A stretch of 64,000 nt of DNA, taken from contig NZ_AUMO01000017.1 in the NCBI RefSeq assembly GCF_000430725.1, positions 248,001-312,000 on the forward strand, in the 5' to 3' direction. A program made the translations under genes and the position numbers. The DNA is from Azohydromonas australica DSM 1124. GTDB taxonomy: Bacteria; Pseudomonadota; Gammaproteobacteria; Burkholderiales; Burkholderiaceae_C. Positions 11,060 to 23,332 of this stretch are shown one piece after another; positions within the stretch are counted from its first letter, which is position 1, and the number at the start of each line of letters is the position of its first letter. Under the pieces are notes generated by a model that ran no database searches, was not told the DNA's origin, and was given only the letters and a program-made list of their open reading frames with translations.

Positions 11060-11641
11060 ATGCTCGACCGTGAAGGCTTCAGGCCCAACGTCGGCATCGT
11101 CCTGCTCAACGCGCGGAATCAGGTGTTCTGGGGCAAACGGCTACGTACCCACTCCTGGCAGTTCCCGCAAGGCGGTATCAAGTACGGCGAGACGCCCGAG
11201 CAGGCCATGTTCCGCGAACTGCATGAGGAGGTGGGCCTTCGACCTGAGCATGTCAAGGTGCTCGCCCGTACGCGCGACTGGTTGCGCTACGAGGTCCCCG
11301 ACCACTACATCCGCCGCGATGCCCGCGGCCACTACAAGGGGCAGAAGCAGATCTGGTTCCTGCTCAAGCTTCTGGGGCGCGACTGCGACATGAACCTGCG
11401 CGCCACCGACCATCCCGAGTTCGACGCCTGGCGCTGGAACGACTACTGGGTGCCGCTGGACATGGTCATCGAGTTCAAGCGCGACGTGTACCAGATGGCG
11501 CTCACCGAACTCGCACGCTTTCTGCCGCGTGCCAACCCTCACAACCGCTATCTGCGCGCGGGCATGCGTTCGCACCAGCGCCACGAGGAGCCGCCAGACG
11601 CCTCGCTGGCACCGCCGACCAATCCCGGCAACCGCGCCTGA
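11060..11641 (+). CDS. rppH: RNA pyrophosphohydrolase
   Basis: Nudix hydrolase that removes pyrophosphate from 5'-triphosphorylated mRNA and so triggers RNase E-dependent decay. The start [17 protein letters not shown] matches the family N-terminus and gives 193 residues. The Nudix box lies at residues 38-60, with [13 protein letters not shown] followed by [10 protein letters not shown]. The C-terminal 35 residues ([20 protein letters not shown]) are hydrophilic and probably disordered. It is divergent from proS; its stop codon sits inside a 10-bp inverted repeat shared with convergent proB. Confidence 0.95.
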   Translation: MLDREGFRPNVGIVLLNARNQVFWGKRLRTHSWQFPQGGIKYGETPEQAMFRELHEEVGLRPEHVKVLARTRDWLRYEVPDHYIRRDARGHYKGQKQIWFLLKLLGRDCDMNLRATDHPEFDAWRWNDYWVPLDMVIEFKRDVYQMALTELARFLPRANPHNRYLRAGMRSHQRHEEPPDASLAPPTNPGNRA

Positions 11642-11657
11642 GCAGAGCTGCTCAGGC
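11636..11657. terminator. Inverted repeat across the rppH stop codon
   Basis: Perfect 10-bp arms GCCTGAGCAG and CTGCTCAGGC with a 2-base loop lie between convergent rppH and proB and include the rppH stop codon. There is no T-tract on either side, so this is either a weak bidirectional terminator or an mRNA 3'-end protecting hairpin. Confidence 0.4.
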
Positions 11658-11707
11658 CCCACGCCGCAGCGCCTGGCCGGGATGCCCCGGGCCGCTGCCG
11701 CGTCTTC

Positions 11708-13971
<2,264 letters not shown>

Positions 13972-13976
13972 TCAGC

Positions 13977-14234
13977 TCAGACCGGGGTGACGAAAACCGT
14001 CTGACGGTTGAGCGCGCCCTTGGTGGCGAAGGACACCTGGCCGTCCACGAGGGCGAACAGGGTGTGGTCCTTGCCCACGCCGACGTTCGTGCCGGCATGG
14101 AACTTGGTGCCGCGCTGGCGCACGATGATCGAGCCGGCCGAGATGGTCTGGCCGCCGAACACCTTCACGCCCAGCATCTTCGGTTTAGAGTCGCGGCCGT
14201 TCCGGGTGGAACCGCCGCCTTTTTTCTGTGCCAT
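13977..14234 (-). CDS. rpmA: 50S ribosomal protein L27
   Basis: An 85-residue ribosomal protein with the classical start [19 protein letters not shown], so no N-terminal cleavage extension is present. The N-terminal tail reaches the peptidyl-transferase centre. It is co-transcribed with rplU upstream (27 bases between them), the universal L21-L27 pair. Confidence 0.98.
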   Translation of the reverse strand: MAQKKGGGSTRNGRDSKPKMLGVKVFGGQTISAGSIIVRQRGTKFHAGTNVGVGKDHTLFALVDGQVSFATKGALNRQTVFVTPV

Positions 14235-14261
14235 GGTTCAGCTCTCCTGAGGCAACTGAGA

Positions 14262-14573
14262 TCAGGCGTTGACCGCGCCGATCTGGATTTCGGTGAAGGT
14301 CTGACGATGACCCTGGCGCTTCTGGTAGTGCTTGCGGCGACGCATCTTGAAGATGCGCACCTTGTCATGCTTGCCGTGCGCCACGACGGTGGCGGTGACA
14401 GTGGCGCCGCTGACCAGAGGCGTGCCCACCTTCAGCTCCGCGCCGTCGCCGACAGCCAGAACTTGGTCGATCACGATCTCCTGGCCCACGTCCGCAGCAA
14501 TCTGTTCTACCTTGATCTTCTCGCCGACAGCAACCTTGTATTGCTTACCGCCGGTTTTTATGACCGCGTACAT
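14262..14573 (-). CDS. rplU: 50S ribosomal protein L21
   Basis: A 103-residue ribosomal protein beginning [20 protein letters not shown] and containing the [19 protein letters not shown]-binding segment. The start gives exactly the family length; the open frame continues upstream without similarity. It is the first gene of the rplU-rpmA-obgE-proB run. A plausible -10 (TAGAAT read on the minus strand, 14641-14636) lies about 65 bases upstream. Confidence 0.98.
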   Translation of the reverse strand: MYAVIKTGGKQYKVAVGEKIKVEQIAADVGQEIVIDQVLAVGDGAELKVGTPLVSGATVTATVVAHGKHDKVRIFKMRRRKHYQKRQGHRQTFTEIQIGAVNA

Positions 14574-14749
14574 ATGTGACCTTTCTCTTGGGAATCCGTG
14601 CACACAGTAGACATCCCCGGCACACGGAACCCGCGATTCTAACCCAACGGCGAAAATGACCCAGCTGCGCGCTGGGTTGGCCGGTCCGGCGCGCGACTTG
14701 CGGCACACCTCATGTCCCGTGCGCCCGGCGCCCGTCGTGAGGCGCTTCC

Positions 14750-14755
14750 TATAAT
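14750..14755 (+). promoter_or_regulatory. -10 element of the ispB promoter
   Basis: A perfect TATAAT hexamer stands 24 bases before the ispB start in the intergenic region shared with divergent rplU. No good -35 hexamer was found at 16-18 bases upstream. Confidence 0.5.
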
Positions 14756-14778
14756 CCGCGCCGACTTTTCGAGCATCC

Positions 14779-15768
14779 ATGACTTCATCGGCTTCCACAC
14801 CCACAACCCCTTCCGCCGACGAGCTCATGGCGCAGGAGATGCAGACCGTCGATGCCGTCATCGTCGAGCGCCTGCGCTCCGAGGTGGCCCTCATCAACCA
14901 GATCGCGCACTACATCATCAGCGCTGGCGGCAAACGCATCCGCCCGCGTCTGGTGTTGCTGTTCGCGCGAGCGCTGGGATTCAAGGGACCTGAGCGCTTC
15001 GCGCTGGCCGCCATCGTCGAATTCATCCACACCGCCACGCTGCTTCATGACGACGTGGTGGACGAGTCCTCCCTGCGGCGCGGTCGCCAGACCGCGAATG
15101 CGCTGTTCGGCAACGCTGCAAGCGTGCTGGTGGGCGACTTCCTGTACTCCCGCGCCTTCCAGATGATGGTCTCCGTCAACCGCATGCGCGTGCTTGACGT
15201 GCTGGCCGACGCCACCAACGTCATCGCCGAAGGCGAAGTGCTGCAACTGATGAACATGCATGACCCCGATCTCGCGATCGAGGACTATCTGCGCGTCATC
15301 CGCTACAAGACCGCCAAGCTGTTCGAAGCCAGCGCGCGGCTGGGCGCCGTGCTGGCCGAGGCCGACGCCGCCACCGAGGAGCGCTGCGCCGACTACGGCC
15401 GCTCGCTGGGCACGGCCTTCCAGCTCGTGGACGATCTGCTCGACTATCAGGGCGACACGCAGGAGCTGGGCAAGAACGTGGGCGACGACTTGCGTGAAGG
15501 CAAACCCACGCTGCCGCTGCTCATTGCCATGGCACGCGGCACGGAGGAAGAGCGGCTCCTGATCCGCCACGCCATCGAGCATGGCGAAGTCGAGCGGCTG
15601 CCCGACATCGTGCAGATCGTGCGTCGCACCGGCGCGCTGGAGGCCACGCGCGAGGCCGCGCGCGCCCAGGCCGAACAGGCCCGCGCCAGCCTCGAAACAC
15701 TGCCGGATTCCGAAGCGCGGAAATCTCTGCTAGAATTCTGCTTTCGGTCGGTTGACCGGACCTTCTGA
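14779..15768 (+). CDS. ispB: Polyprenyl (octaprenyl) diphosphate synthase
   Basis: Trans-prenyltransferase that builds the ubiquinone side chain from farnesyl and isopentenyl diphosphates. It is 329 residues long. The first aspartate-rich motif DDVVD is at residues 91-95 in [16 protein letters not shown], and the second is in [24 protein letters not shown] near residue 50 is the substrate-binding segment. Chain length cannot be read reliably from sequence; octaprenyl is expected from the beta-proteobacterial ubiquinone-8. It is divergent from rplU. Confidence 0.93.
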   Translation: MTSSASTPTTPSADELMAQEMQTVDAVIVERLRSEVALINQIAHYIISAGGKRIRPRLVLLFARALGFKGPERFALAAIVEFIHTATLLHDDVVDESSLRRGRQTANALFGNAASVLVGDFLYSRAFQMMVSVNRMRVLDVLADATNVIAEGEVLQLMNMHDPDLAIEDYLRVIRYKTAKLFEASARLGAVLAEADAATEERCADYGRSLGTAFQLVDDLLDYQGDTQELGKNVGDDLREGKPTLPLLIAMARGTEEERLLIRHAIEHGEVERLPDIVQIVRRTGALEATREAARAQAEQARASLETLPDSEARKSLLEFCFRSVDRTF

Positions 15769-15805
15769 AAAACGAAGCGCTCCGCACAACAGCTGATAAA
15801 TCTGA

Positions 15806-15811
15806 TAGAAT
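15806..15811 (+). promoter_or_regulatory. -10-like element upstream of tRNA-Pro
   Basis: TAGAAT lies 40 bases before the mature tRNA 5' end in an AT-rich patch (GATAAATCTGATAGAATAG) that stands out from the GC-rich surroundings. The -35 region is weak, so this is tentative. Confidence 0.4.
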
Positions 15812-15850
15812 AGAAAAATGTTGAGGCAGCACAGACGCTGTCTTGAACAT

Positions 15851-15927
15851 CGGGGTGTAGCTTAGCCTGGTAGAGCGCTACGTTCGGGACGTAGAGGCCG
15901 GAGGTTCGAATCCTCTCACCCCGACCA
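15851..15927 (+). tRNA. tRNA-Pro (anticodon CGG)
   Basis: A 77-nt cloverleaf with acceptor arms CGGGGTG and CACCCCG, the D-arm with GGTAGAGC, the anticodon stem CTACG/CGTAG enclosing the loop TTCGGGA (anticodon CGG), the T-arm GGAGG-TTCGAAT-CCTCT, and an encoded ACCA end. It decodes CCG, a frequent proline codon in this GC-rich genome. Confidence 0.97.
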
Positions 15928-16183
15928 GGTTTCCTTTCCGTATCTCTCAAAGCTCCTGACGTCAGGAGGCGCGGCACGCAAGGTGTCGCGCAGAGGTCGC
16001 GGTACAGCCGTATTGAGGCATTTTCCTTCTCCTGACTGAATTCGGCAGCAGTTCACGGCTGCTGGCTGCATGCAAGCGCAGTTGCGGCCACGTCGTCCAT
16101 TGGGGCTGGCGCTTGTTGCGGATTGTTTCAATGTGGGCAGATCATCGCCTGATCCTTGCCACCGCGTTCCGCCGCGCACTACC

Positions 16184-17905
16184 GTGCCCCTCGACACGCC
16201 CGCTGTCGCGATTCCCGCCACCCTCACCGGTGCCGCCCGCGTGCTCGTGCATGCCGGTCGGCTCGATGCCACCACGGCCCTGGCATTGACCCAGACGGCC
16301 CGCCAGCAGCGCCAGGGCTTCGCCACGGTGGCTGTGGACGCGGGCGCCATTTCCGCACGTGCGCTCGCGCACACGCTGGCGCGCACCCTGGCCCTGCCGC
16401 TGCTGGACCTCGACGCCTTCGACACGCGCCTGCTGCCGCGCGGCCTGCTCGACACCCGACTGGCGCGGCAGCACCAGGTCGTCGTGCTGGGGCGGCGCGG
16501 CAACCGCCTCTTCATAGGCGGCGCCGACCCCACCGATCAGGCCGCGGCCGAGCGCATCAAGTTCGCCACCCAGCTCACGCCGGAGTGGGTCGTGGTCGAG
16601 CGCGACAAGCTCGTGCGGCTGCTCGATGCCACCGCCGAACAGCTGCCCACGCCCAGCGGCGGCACCGACTTCAGGTTCGACCTCGCCGACGAGGCCGCGC
16701 CTGCGCCTACGGTCGAGGCCACCGCCCTCTCGGCCGAGGTCGAAGATGCCCCCGTGGTGCGCTTCCTGCAGAAGATGCTGATCGACGCGGTCAACGCCCG
16801 CGCCTCGGACCTGCACTTCGAGCCCTACGAGTCGCACTACCGCGTGCGCTTTCGCATCGACGGCGAGCTGCGCGAGGTGGTGCAGCCGCCCCTGGGCATC
16901 AAGGACAAGCTCGCTTCGCGCATCAAGGTCATCAGCCGCCTGGACATCGCCGAGAAGCGCGTGCCGCAGGATGGGCGCATGCAGCTCAACGTGGGCACGC
17001 GCACCATCGACTTTCGGGTCAGCACGCTGCCCACGCTTTTCGGCGAGAAGATCGTCATCCGCATCCTCGACGCCTCCAGCGCGCAGCTGGGCATCGACGC
17101 CCTGGGCTACGAGGCCGAGGAGAAGGCACGGCTGCTGCACGCCGTTCGCCGCCCCTACGGCATGGTGCTCGTCACCGGTCCCACCGGCTCGGGCAAGACG
17201 GTGTCGCTCTACACCTGCCTGAACCTCCTCAACCGCCCCGGCATCAACATCTCCGCCGTGGAAGACCCGGCCGAGATCCGCCTGCCCGGCATCAACCAGG
17301 TGGACGTCAACGAGAAGGCCGGGCTCACCTTCGCCGCCGCGCTGCGCGCCTTCCTGCGCCAGGACCCGGACGTGATCATGGTGGGCGAGATTCGCGACCT
17401 GGAGACGGCCGACATCGCCATCAAGGCGGCACAGACCGGCCACCTGGTGCTCTCCACGCTGCACACCAACGACGCGCCTTCGACGCTGACGCGGCTGCTG
17501 CACATGGGCGTGGCGCCTTTCAACGTCGCCTCCAGCGTGCTGCTGATCACGGCGCAGCGCCTGGCGCGGCGGCTGTGCGAGCAGTGCAAGGCGCCGGCGG
17601 CGCTGTCGCGCGAGGCGCTGCTGCAGGCCGGCTTCGCGGCCGAAGAGCTCGACGGCCGCTGGCAGCCGTACCGGGCCGTGGGCTGTGCCGCCTGCAACAA
17701 TGGCTACAAGGGCCGCGTCGGCCTGTACCAGGTGATGCCGGTGAGCGAGGCGCTGCAGCGCCTGATCCTGGCCCAGGGCACGGCGCTGGACCTCGCGCAG
17801 CAGGCCCGCCGCGAGGGCGTGCGCGACCTGCGCCAGGCCGGCCTGGTGAAGGTGCGCGCCGGGGTGACGTCGCTGGAGGAAGTCATCGCCGTCACCAACG
17901 ACTGA
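16184..17905 (+). CDS. pilB: Type IV pilus assembly ATPase PilB
   Basis: Hexameric extension ATPase of the type IV pilus. The N-terminal GspE/PilB domain is at about 20-150, followed by the ATPase core. Walker A is GPTGSGKTVSLY, Walker B and the Asp box are DPDVIMVGEIRDLETADIAI, and the His box is HLVLSTLHTNDAPSTLTRL. A zinc motif follows (CEQCKAPA ... GCAACNNGYKGR). The start is uncertain. The GTG at 16184 gives 573 residues, close to normal, but has no obvious ribosome site; an in-frame ATG at 16070 would add 38 unconserved residues. pilC and pilD follow. Confidence 0.95.
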   Translation: MPLDTPAVAIPATLTGAARVLVHAGRLDATTALALTQTARQQRQGFATVAVDAGAISARALAHTLARTLALPLLDLDAFDTRLLPRGLLDTRLARQHQVVVLGRRGNRLFIGGADPTDQAAAERIKFATQLTPEWVVVERDKLVRLLDATAEQLPTPSGGTDFRFDLADEAAPAPTVEATALSAEVEDAPVVRFLQKMLIDAVNARASDLHFEPYESHYRVRFRIDGELREVVQPPLGIKDKLASRIKVISRLDIAEKRVPQDGRMQLNVGTRTIDFRVSTLPTLFGEKIVIRILDASSAQLGIDALGYEAEEKARLLHAVRRPYGMVLVTGPTGSGKTVSLYTCLNLLNRPGINISAVEDPAEIRLPGINQVDVNEKAGLTFAAALRAFLRQDPDVIMVGEIRDLETADIAIKAAQTGHLVLSTLHTNDAPSTLTRLLHMGVAPFNVASSVLLITAQRLARRLCEQCKAPAALSREALLQAGFAAEELDGRWQPYRAVGCAACNNGYKGRVGLYQVMPVSEALQRLILAQGTALDLAQQARREGVRDLRQAGLVKVRAGVTSLEEVIAVTND

Positions 17906-17983
17906 CCCACGCCGCCGCACGGCACCGCGCCGCGGCGGCCCCACACCACCCGCGCCAGACGGGAGCACCCACCGGGAGGACGC

Positions 17984-19207
17984 ATGGCCAGCACCACCAT
18001 CACGGCAAGGAAGGCCCGGGAATTTCTCTTCGAATGGGAAGGCCGCGACCGCCAGGGCAAGCCCGTGCGCGGCGAGCTGCGCTCGGCCGGCGAGGCGGCC
18101 GTGGGTGCGCACCTGCGCCGCCAGGGCGTCACGGTGCTGCGCGTGCGCAAGCGCCGCCTGCCCAGCGGGCGCGCCATCCGGCGCAAGGACATCGCGCTGT
18201 TCACGCGCCAGCTCGCCACGCTCATGCGCGCCGGCGTGCCGCTGCTGCAGGCCTTCGACATCGTCGCGCGCGGCAGCGCCAACCCGCGCCTGACGCGGCT
18301 GCTGCAGGGCATCCGCGCCGACATCGAGACCGGCACCAGCCTCTCCGCGGCGTTGCGCAAGCACCCGCAGCACTTCGGCGCGCTCTACTGCAACTCGGTG
18401 CAGGCCGGCGAGAGCGGCGGCGTGCTGGAGCCGCTGCTGGAGCGGCTGGCGCTGCACGAGGAGAAGACGCTGGCGCTGCAGGCCCGCATCCGCGCAGCGC
18501 TGTTCTATCCGGTGACGGTGCTGGCGGTGTCGGCGCTGGTGCTGGCGCTGATCCTGGTGCTGGTCATCCCCGCCTTCACGGACGTGTTCCAGTCCTTCGG
18601 CGCCGACCTGCCCGCGCCCACGCGCTTCGTGATCAGGCTCTCCGAACTCTTCGTCGCCTGGTGGCCGCTGATGCTGACGCTGCTGGCCGGCGGCACGGCG
18701 GGCTTCCTGCACGCCTGGCGCCGCTCGCAGCGGCTGCGTGACGGCGCCGAGGCGCTGCTGCTGAAGACGCCGGTGTTTGGCGACCTGGTGTTCAAGTCCG
18801 TGCTGGCGCGCTGGACGCGCACGCTCTCCACGCTCTTCGCCGCCGGCGTGCCGCTGGTGGAAGCGCTGCCCTCGGCCGGCGCGGCGGCCGGCAACGCGGT
18901 GGTGGCGCGCGCCACGGCACAGGCGCGCAAGGCGGTGGCCAGCGGCACGGCGCTCAGCGCCGCGCTGCAGGCCAGCGCGGTGTTTCCGGGGCTGGTGCTG
19001 CAGCTCACGGCCATCGGCGAGGAGACGGGCACGCTCGACGCCATGCTGGCCAAGGCGGCCGAGTTCTACGAGAGCGAGGTGGACGAGTCCGCGCGCGGAC
19101 TGGCGAGCCTCATGGAGCCGGCGGTGATCGTGGTACTGGGCTCGCTCATCGGCGGCATCGTGGTGTCGATGTACCTGCCCGTGTTCAAGCTGGGAGCCAT
19201 CGTCTGA
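17984..19207 (+). CDS. pilC: Type IV pilus inner-membrane platform protein PilC
   Basis: A 407-residue polytopic membrane protein with two GspF domains (about residues 60-190 and 270-395). Typical motifs are RRKDIALFTRQLATLMRAGVPLLQAF, FGALYCNSVQAGESGG and the second-repeat IGEETGTLDAML. Long hydrophobic segments lie at about 175-200, 225-245 and 380-403. A strong GGGAGG stands before the ATG. Its stop overlaps the pilD start (TGATG). It couples PilB motion to pilin assembly. Confidence 0.97.
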   Translation: MASTTITARKAREFLFEWEGRDRQGKPVRGELRSAGEAAVGAHLRRQGVTVLRVRKRRLPSGRAIRRKDIALFTRQLATLMRAGVPLLQAFDIVARGSANPRLTRLLQGIRADIETGTSLSAALRKHPQHFGALYCNSVQAGESGGVLEPLLERLALHEEKTLALQARIRAALFYPVTVLAVSALVLALILVLVIPAFTDVFQSFGADLPAPTRFVIRLSELFVAWWPLMLTLLAGGTAGFLHAWRRSQRLRDGAEALLLKTPVFGDLVFKSVLARWTRTLSTLFAAGVPLVEALPSAGAAAGNAVVARATAQARKAVASGTALSAALQASAVFPGLVLQLTAIGEETGTLDAMLAKAAEFYESEVDESARGLASLMEPAVIVVLGSLIGGIVVSMYLPVFKLGAIV

Positions 19208-20136
19208 TGGATTTGATGTTCCTGCAGCCGCTGCTGCACCCGCTGCCGCTGGCCCTGCTGGGGCTGTGCATCGGCAGCTTTCTCAACGTGGTCGTGCACC
19301 GGCTGCCGCGCATGCTGGAGCGCCAGTGGTGGCAGGACACCGCCGAGCAGCTGGCGGACGCCGATTCGCACGCGCGCACGCTGGGCCATGCGCCCTCGCC
19401 CGCGCTCGCGCAAGGCACCGGCGTGCTGCGGCAGGCGCTGGAGTCGCTGCCGGTGCTGACCCTCTCGCGCCCTGGCTCGCGCTGCCCGCACTGCGGCACG
19501 CCCATCGCCTGGCACGACAACCTGCCGCTGCTGGGCTGGCTCAAGCGGCGCGGGCGCTGCGCCGCCTGCGGCGAGCGCATCTCGCTGCGCTACCCGCTGG
19601 TGGAAGCGGGCACGGCGCTGCTCTTCGCCGCCATCGGCACGCGCTTCGAGGCCCAGCCGGCGGCGCTGCTGTGGTGCGCGGTGGCGGCGGCGCTGCTGGC
19701 CGCGGCGCTCATCGACTGGGACACCACGCTGCTGCCCGATGCCCTCACGCTGCCGCTGCTGTGGGCCGGCCTGGTGGCCGCGGCCCTGGGCTGGACGCTG
19801 CCGCTGCCGCAGGCGCTGTGGGGGGCGGTAGCGGGCTACCTCTCGCTGTGGTCGGTGTACTGGCTGTTCAAGCTCGTCACGGGCAAGGAAGGCATGGGCT
19901 ACGGCGACTTCAAGCTCATGGCTGCGCTGGGCGCCTGGTTCGGCGCGTGGATGATCGTGCCCATGCTGCTGATGGCCTCGCTGCTGGGCGCTGTCGTGGG
20001 CATCGGCATGAAGCTCACGCACTCGCTGCGCGAAGGCGGCTACGTGCCCTTCGGCCCCTTCCTGGCCGGCGCCGGGCTGGTGGTGCTGCTGGCCGGCTCG
20101 CGGCCCGTGCTGGGCTGGATCGGATGGACCTTCTGA
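19207..20136 (+). CDS. pilD: Prepilin peptidase / N-methyltransferase PilD
   Basis: Processes type IV prepilins by cleaving the leader and methylating the new N-terminus. It is 309 residues long. The N-terminal cytoplasmic loop has two CxxC pairs, CPHCGTPIAWHDN and CAACGER. The two catalytic aspartates are in AALIDWDTTLLPD and GYGDFKLMAALGAW. Several hydrophobic helices make it an aspartic membrane protease. It overlaps pilC upstream and coaE downstream (TGATG at both junctions), so the whole run is translationally coupled. Confidence 0.97.
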   Translation: MDLMFLQPLLHPLPLALLGLCIGSFLNVVVHRLPRMLERQWWQDTAEQLADADSHARTLGHAPSPALAQGTGVLRQALESLPVLTLSRPGSRCPHCGTPIAWHDNLPLLGWLKRRGRCAACGERISLRYPLVEAGTALLFAAIGTRFEAQPAALLWCAVAAALLAAALIDWDTTLLPDALTLPLLWAGLVAAALGWTLPLPQALWGAVAGYLSLWSVYWLFKLVTGKEGMGYGDFKLMAALGAWFGAWMIVPMLLMASLLGAVVGIGMKLTHSLREGGYVPFGPFLAGAGLVVLLAGSRPVLGWIGWTF

Positions 20137-20774
20137 TGACGACGACTTCCACATTTCCCGCCACCGCCACTGCGCCGCCGCTGCGCATCGGCCTCACGGG
20201 CGGCATCGGCAGCGGCAAGAGCACGGTAGCGGCGATGCTGGGGGCGCTGGGCGCGGTGGTGCTCGACACCGACGCCATCTCGCGCGAACTCACCGCGCCA
20301 GGCGGCGCGGCGCTGCCCGCCATTGCCGCGCTGTTCGGCGCGCAGGCCATCGGCGCCGACGGCGCGCTGGACCGCGCCTGGATGCGCCAGCGCGTGTTCG
20401 CCGACACGGCAGCGCGGCAGCAGCTCGAAGGCATCCTGCACCCGATGATCGGCATCGAGGTGCAGCGCCGCAGCGATGCCGCCGGCGCCGCGCCGCGCGT
20501 CTTCGACGTGCCGCTGCTGACCGAGTCGGCGCACTGGCGCGCGCGCGTGCAGCGCGTGCTGGTGGTGGACTGCAGCGAAGAGACGCAGGTGCAGCGCGTG
20601 GTGCAGCGCTCTCAGTGGAGCGAGGACACCGTGCGGCGCGTCATCGCGCAGCAGGCACCGCGCGCGCGGCGCCGCGCCATCGCCGACGCCGTGATCTTCA
20701 ACGAGGGCCTGAGCCTGGAAGCACTGGCGCTGCAGGTGCAGGCCCTCTGGCGCGGATGGTGTCCGGCCGCGTGA
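20136..20774 (+). CDS. coaE: Dephospho-CoA kinase
   Basis: Last step of coenzyme A synthesis: ATP-dependent phosphorylation of dephospho-CoA at the ribose 3' position. It is 212 residues long, with P-loop GGIGSGKS (residues 22-29), VVLDTDAISRELTAPGGAAL and FDVPLLTESAHW. The start MTTTSTFPATAT overlaps the pilD stop; an upstream in-frame ATG (MDLLM) is less likely. Coupling of coaE to pilBCD is common in beta- and gammaproteobacteria. Confidence 0.95.
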   Translation: MTTTSTFPATATAPPLRIGLTGGIGSGKSTVAAMLGALGAVVLDTDAISRELTAPGGAALPAIAALFGAQAIGADGALDRAWMRQRVFADTAARQQLEGILHPMIGIEVQRRSDAAGAAPRVFDVPLLTESAHWRARVQRVLVVDCSEETQVQRVVQRSQWSEDTVRRVIAQQAPRARRRAIADAVIFNEGLSLEALALQVQALWRGWCPAA

Positions 20775-20876
20775 AAGAATCCACGCCCCGCTGATTCCGC
20801 CGCCGCGGCCCGCGCGGCGGCGCCTTCACTCCCTCCCCGCCTTGTGCGCCGCCCCGGCGCCTCCAGCTTCGGTGCC

Positions 20877-21083
20877 ATGACTGCGTCCCGCCTCGTTCCC
20901 TGTCCCCATTGCGGCCAGGCCGCGGCCTTCGAGCCGTCCAACCGCTGGCGTCCCTTCTGCAGCCAGCGCTGCCGCGAGATCGACCTCGGCGCCTGGGCGC
21001 GCGAGGACTACCGCGTGCCCGACCGCGGCCGTGACGGCGCACCCCCCGGCGTCGAGGACGACCCGCAGGATTTCCCGAACTGA
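20877..21083 (+). CDS. yacG: DNA gyrase inhibitor / zinc-binding protein YacG
   Basis: A small 68-residue zinc protein with the four-cysteine site CPHCG and CSQRC in NRWRPFCSQRCREIDLGAWAREDYRV, characteristic of YacG. E. coli YacG binds GyrB and inhibits gyrase. The start MTASRLVPCPHCG is chosen to match family length; a GTG 33 bases upstream is an alternative. It follows coaE after about 100 bases with no zapD between them. Confidence 0.93.
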   Translation: MTASRLVPCPHCGQAAAFEPSNRWRPFCSQRCREIDLGAWAREDYRVPDRGRDGAPPGVEDDPQDFPN

Positions 21084-21096
21084 CACGCCGACCCCC

Positions 21097-21124
21097 TTGA
21101 AGCCGGAACAGCCGTCCCTATAAT
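21097..21124 (+). promoter_or_regulatory. groESL promoter with overlapping sigma70 and sigma32-like elements
   Basis: TTGAAG (21097-21102), 16 bases, then a perfect TATAAT (21119-21124) makes a sigma70 promoter. The same DNA also reads CTTGAAG ... CCCTATAAT, similar to the heat-shock sigma32 pattern CTTGAA and CCCATnT. The CIRCE operator starts nine bases after the -10, so it covers the expected transcription start. Confidence 0.75.
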
Positions 21125-21132
21125 CTGTTTCG

Positions 21133-21159
21133 CTAGCACTCGCCACCGGTGAGTGCTAA
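21133..21159 (+). promoter_or_regulatory. CIRCE operator (HrcA binding site)
   Basis: The site reads CTAGCACTC, nine bases, GAGTGCTAA. It matches the CIRCE consensus TTAGCACTC-N9-GAGTGCTAA at every position except the first. It lies between the -10 element and groES, where HrcA would block transcription under non-stress conditions. Confidence 0.95.
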
Positions 21160-21248
21160 CAGCCGGTTGGTGTGGCCGGCTACAACTTTGCAGGGCGTGC
21201 CCGGGTGGGCACGCGCTTACTTCCTCCAGAGCGAACCAAGGAGAAGCA

Positions 21249-21539
21249 ATGAAACTTCGTCCGTTGCATGACCGCGTGATCGTCAAGCGTCTCGAAAACG
21301 AAACCCGTACGGCCTCGGGCATCGTGATCCCCGACAACGCCGCGGAAAAGCCCGACCAGGGCGAGGTGCTGGCCGTTGGTCCGGGCAAGCGCAACGACAA
21401 GGGCGAGTTCGTGGCCCTGAACATCAAGGTCGGCGACCGCGTGCTGTTCGGCAAGTACAGCGGCCAGACCGTGAAGGTCGATGGCGACGAGCTGCTGGTG
21501 ATGCGCGAGGAAGACCTCTTCGCCGTTGTCGAGAAGTAA
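21249..21539 (+). CDS. groES: Co-chaperonin GroES
   Basis: A 96-residue lid protein of the GroEL chamber. It begins [20 protein letters not shown] and has the mobile loop [18 protein letters not shown] and the C-terminal DDLF-like [11 protein letters not shown] strong AAGGAGAAGCA ribosome site precedes the ATG. Expression is probably induced by heat through the upstream promoter and released from HrcA at CIRCE. groEL follows after 44 bases. Confidence 0.98.
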   Translation: MKLRPLHDRVIVKRLENETRTASGIVIPDNAAEKPDQGEVLAVGPGKRNDKGEFVALNIKVGDRVLFGKYSGQTVKVDGDELLVMREEDLFAVVEK

Positions 21540-21568
21540 TCGCTCCCGCTCCCTACCGCATCTACTGA

Positions 21569-23227
<1,659 letters not shown>

Positions 23228-23259
23228 TGTCCTGAGCCCGGAAACCCTTCCGAGCCAAC

Positions 23260-23292
23260 AAAAAGCCCGCGGCGCAAGCCGCGGGCTTTTTT
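23260..23292. terminator. Bidirectional Rho-independent terminator between groEL and engB
   Basis: 12-bp arms AAAGCCCGCGGC and GCCGCGGGCTTT enclose a GCAA tetraloop. The T-tract on the plus strand and the A-tract on its left side make it work for both groEL and the convergent engB gene. Confidence 0.92.
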
Positions 23293-23332
23293 CATTGCGG
23301 CAGCGCCGTGAGGCAGCGCTGCGTCAAGACGC

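Noticed and set aside
16142..18712. An 856-codon minus-strand open frame opposite pilB and pilC
   Set aside because: It is antisense to two clear pilus genes and has no recognisable domain; GC-rich third positions keep the opposite frame open.
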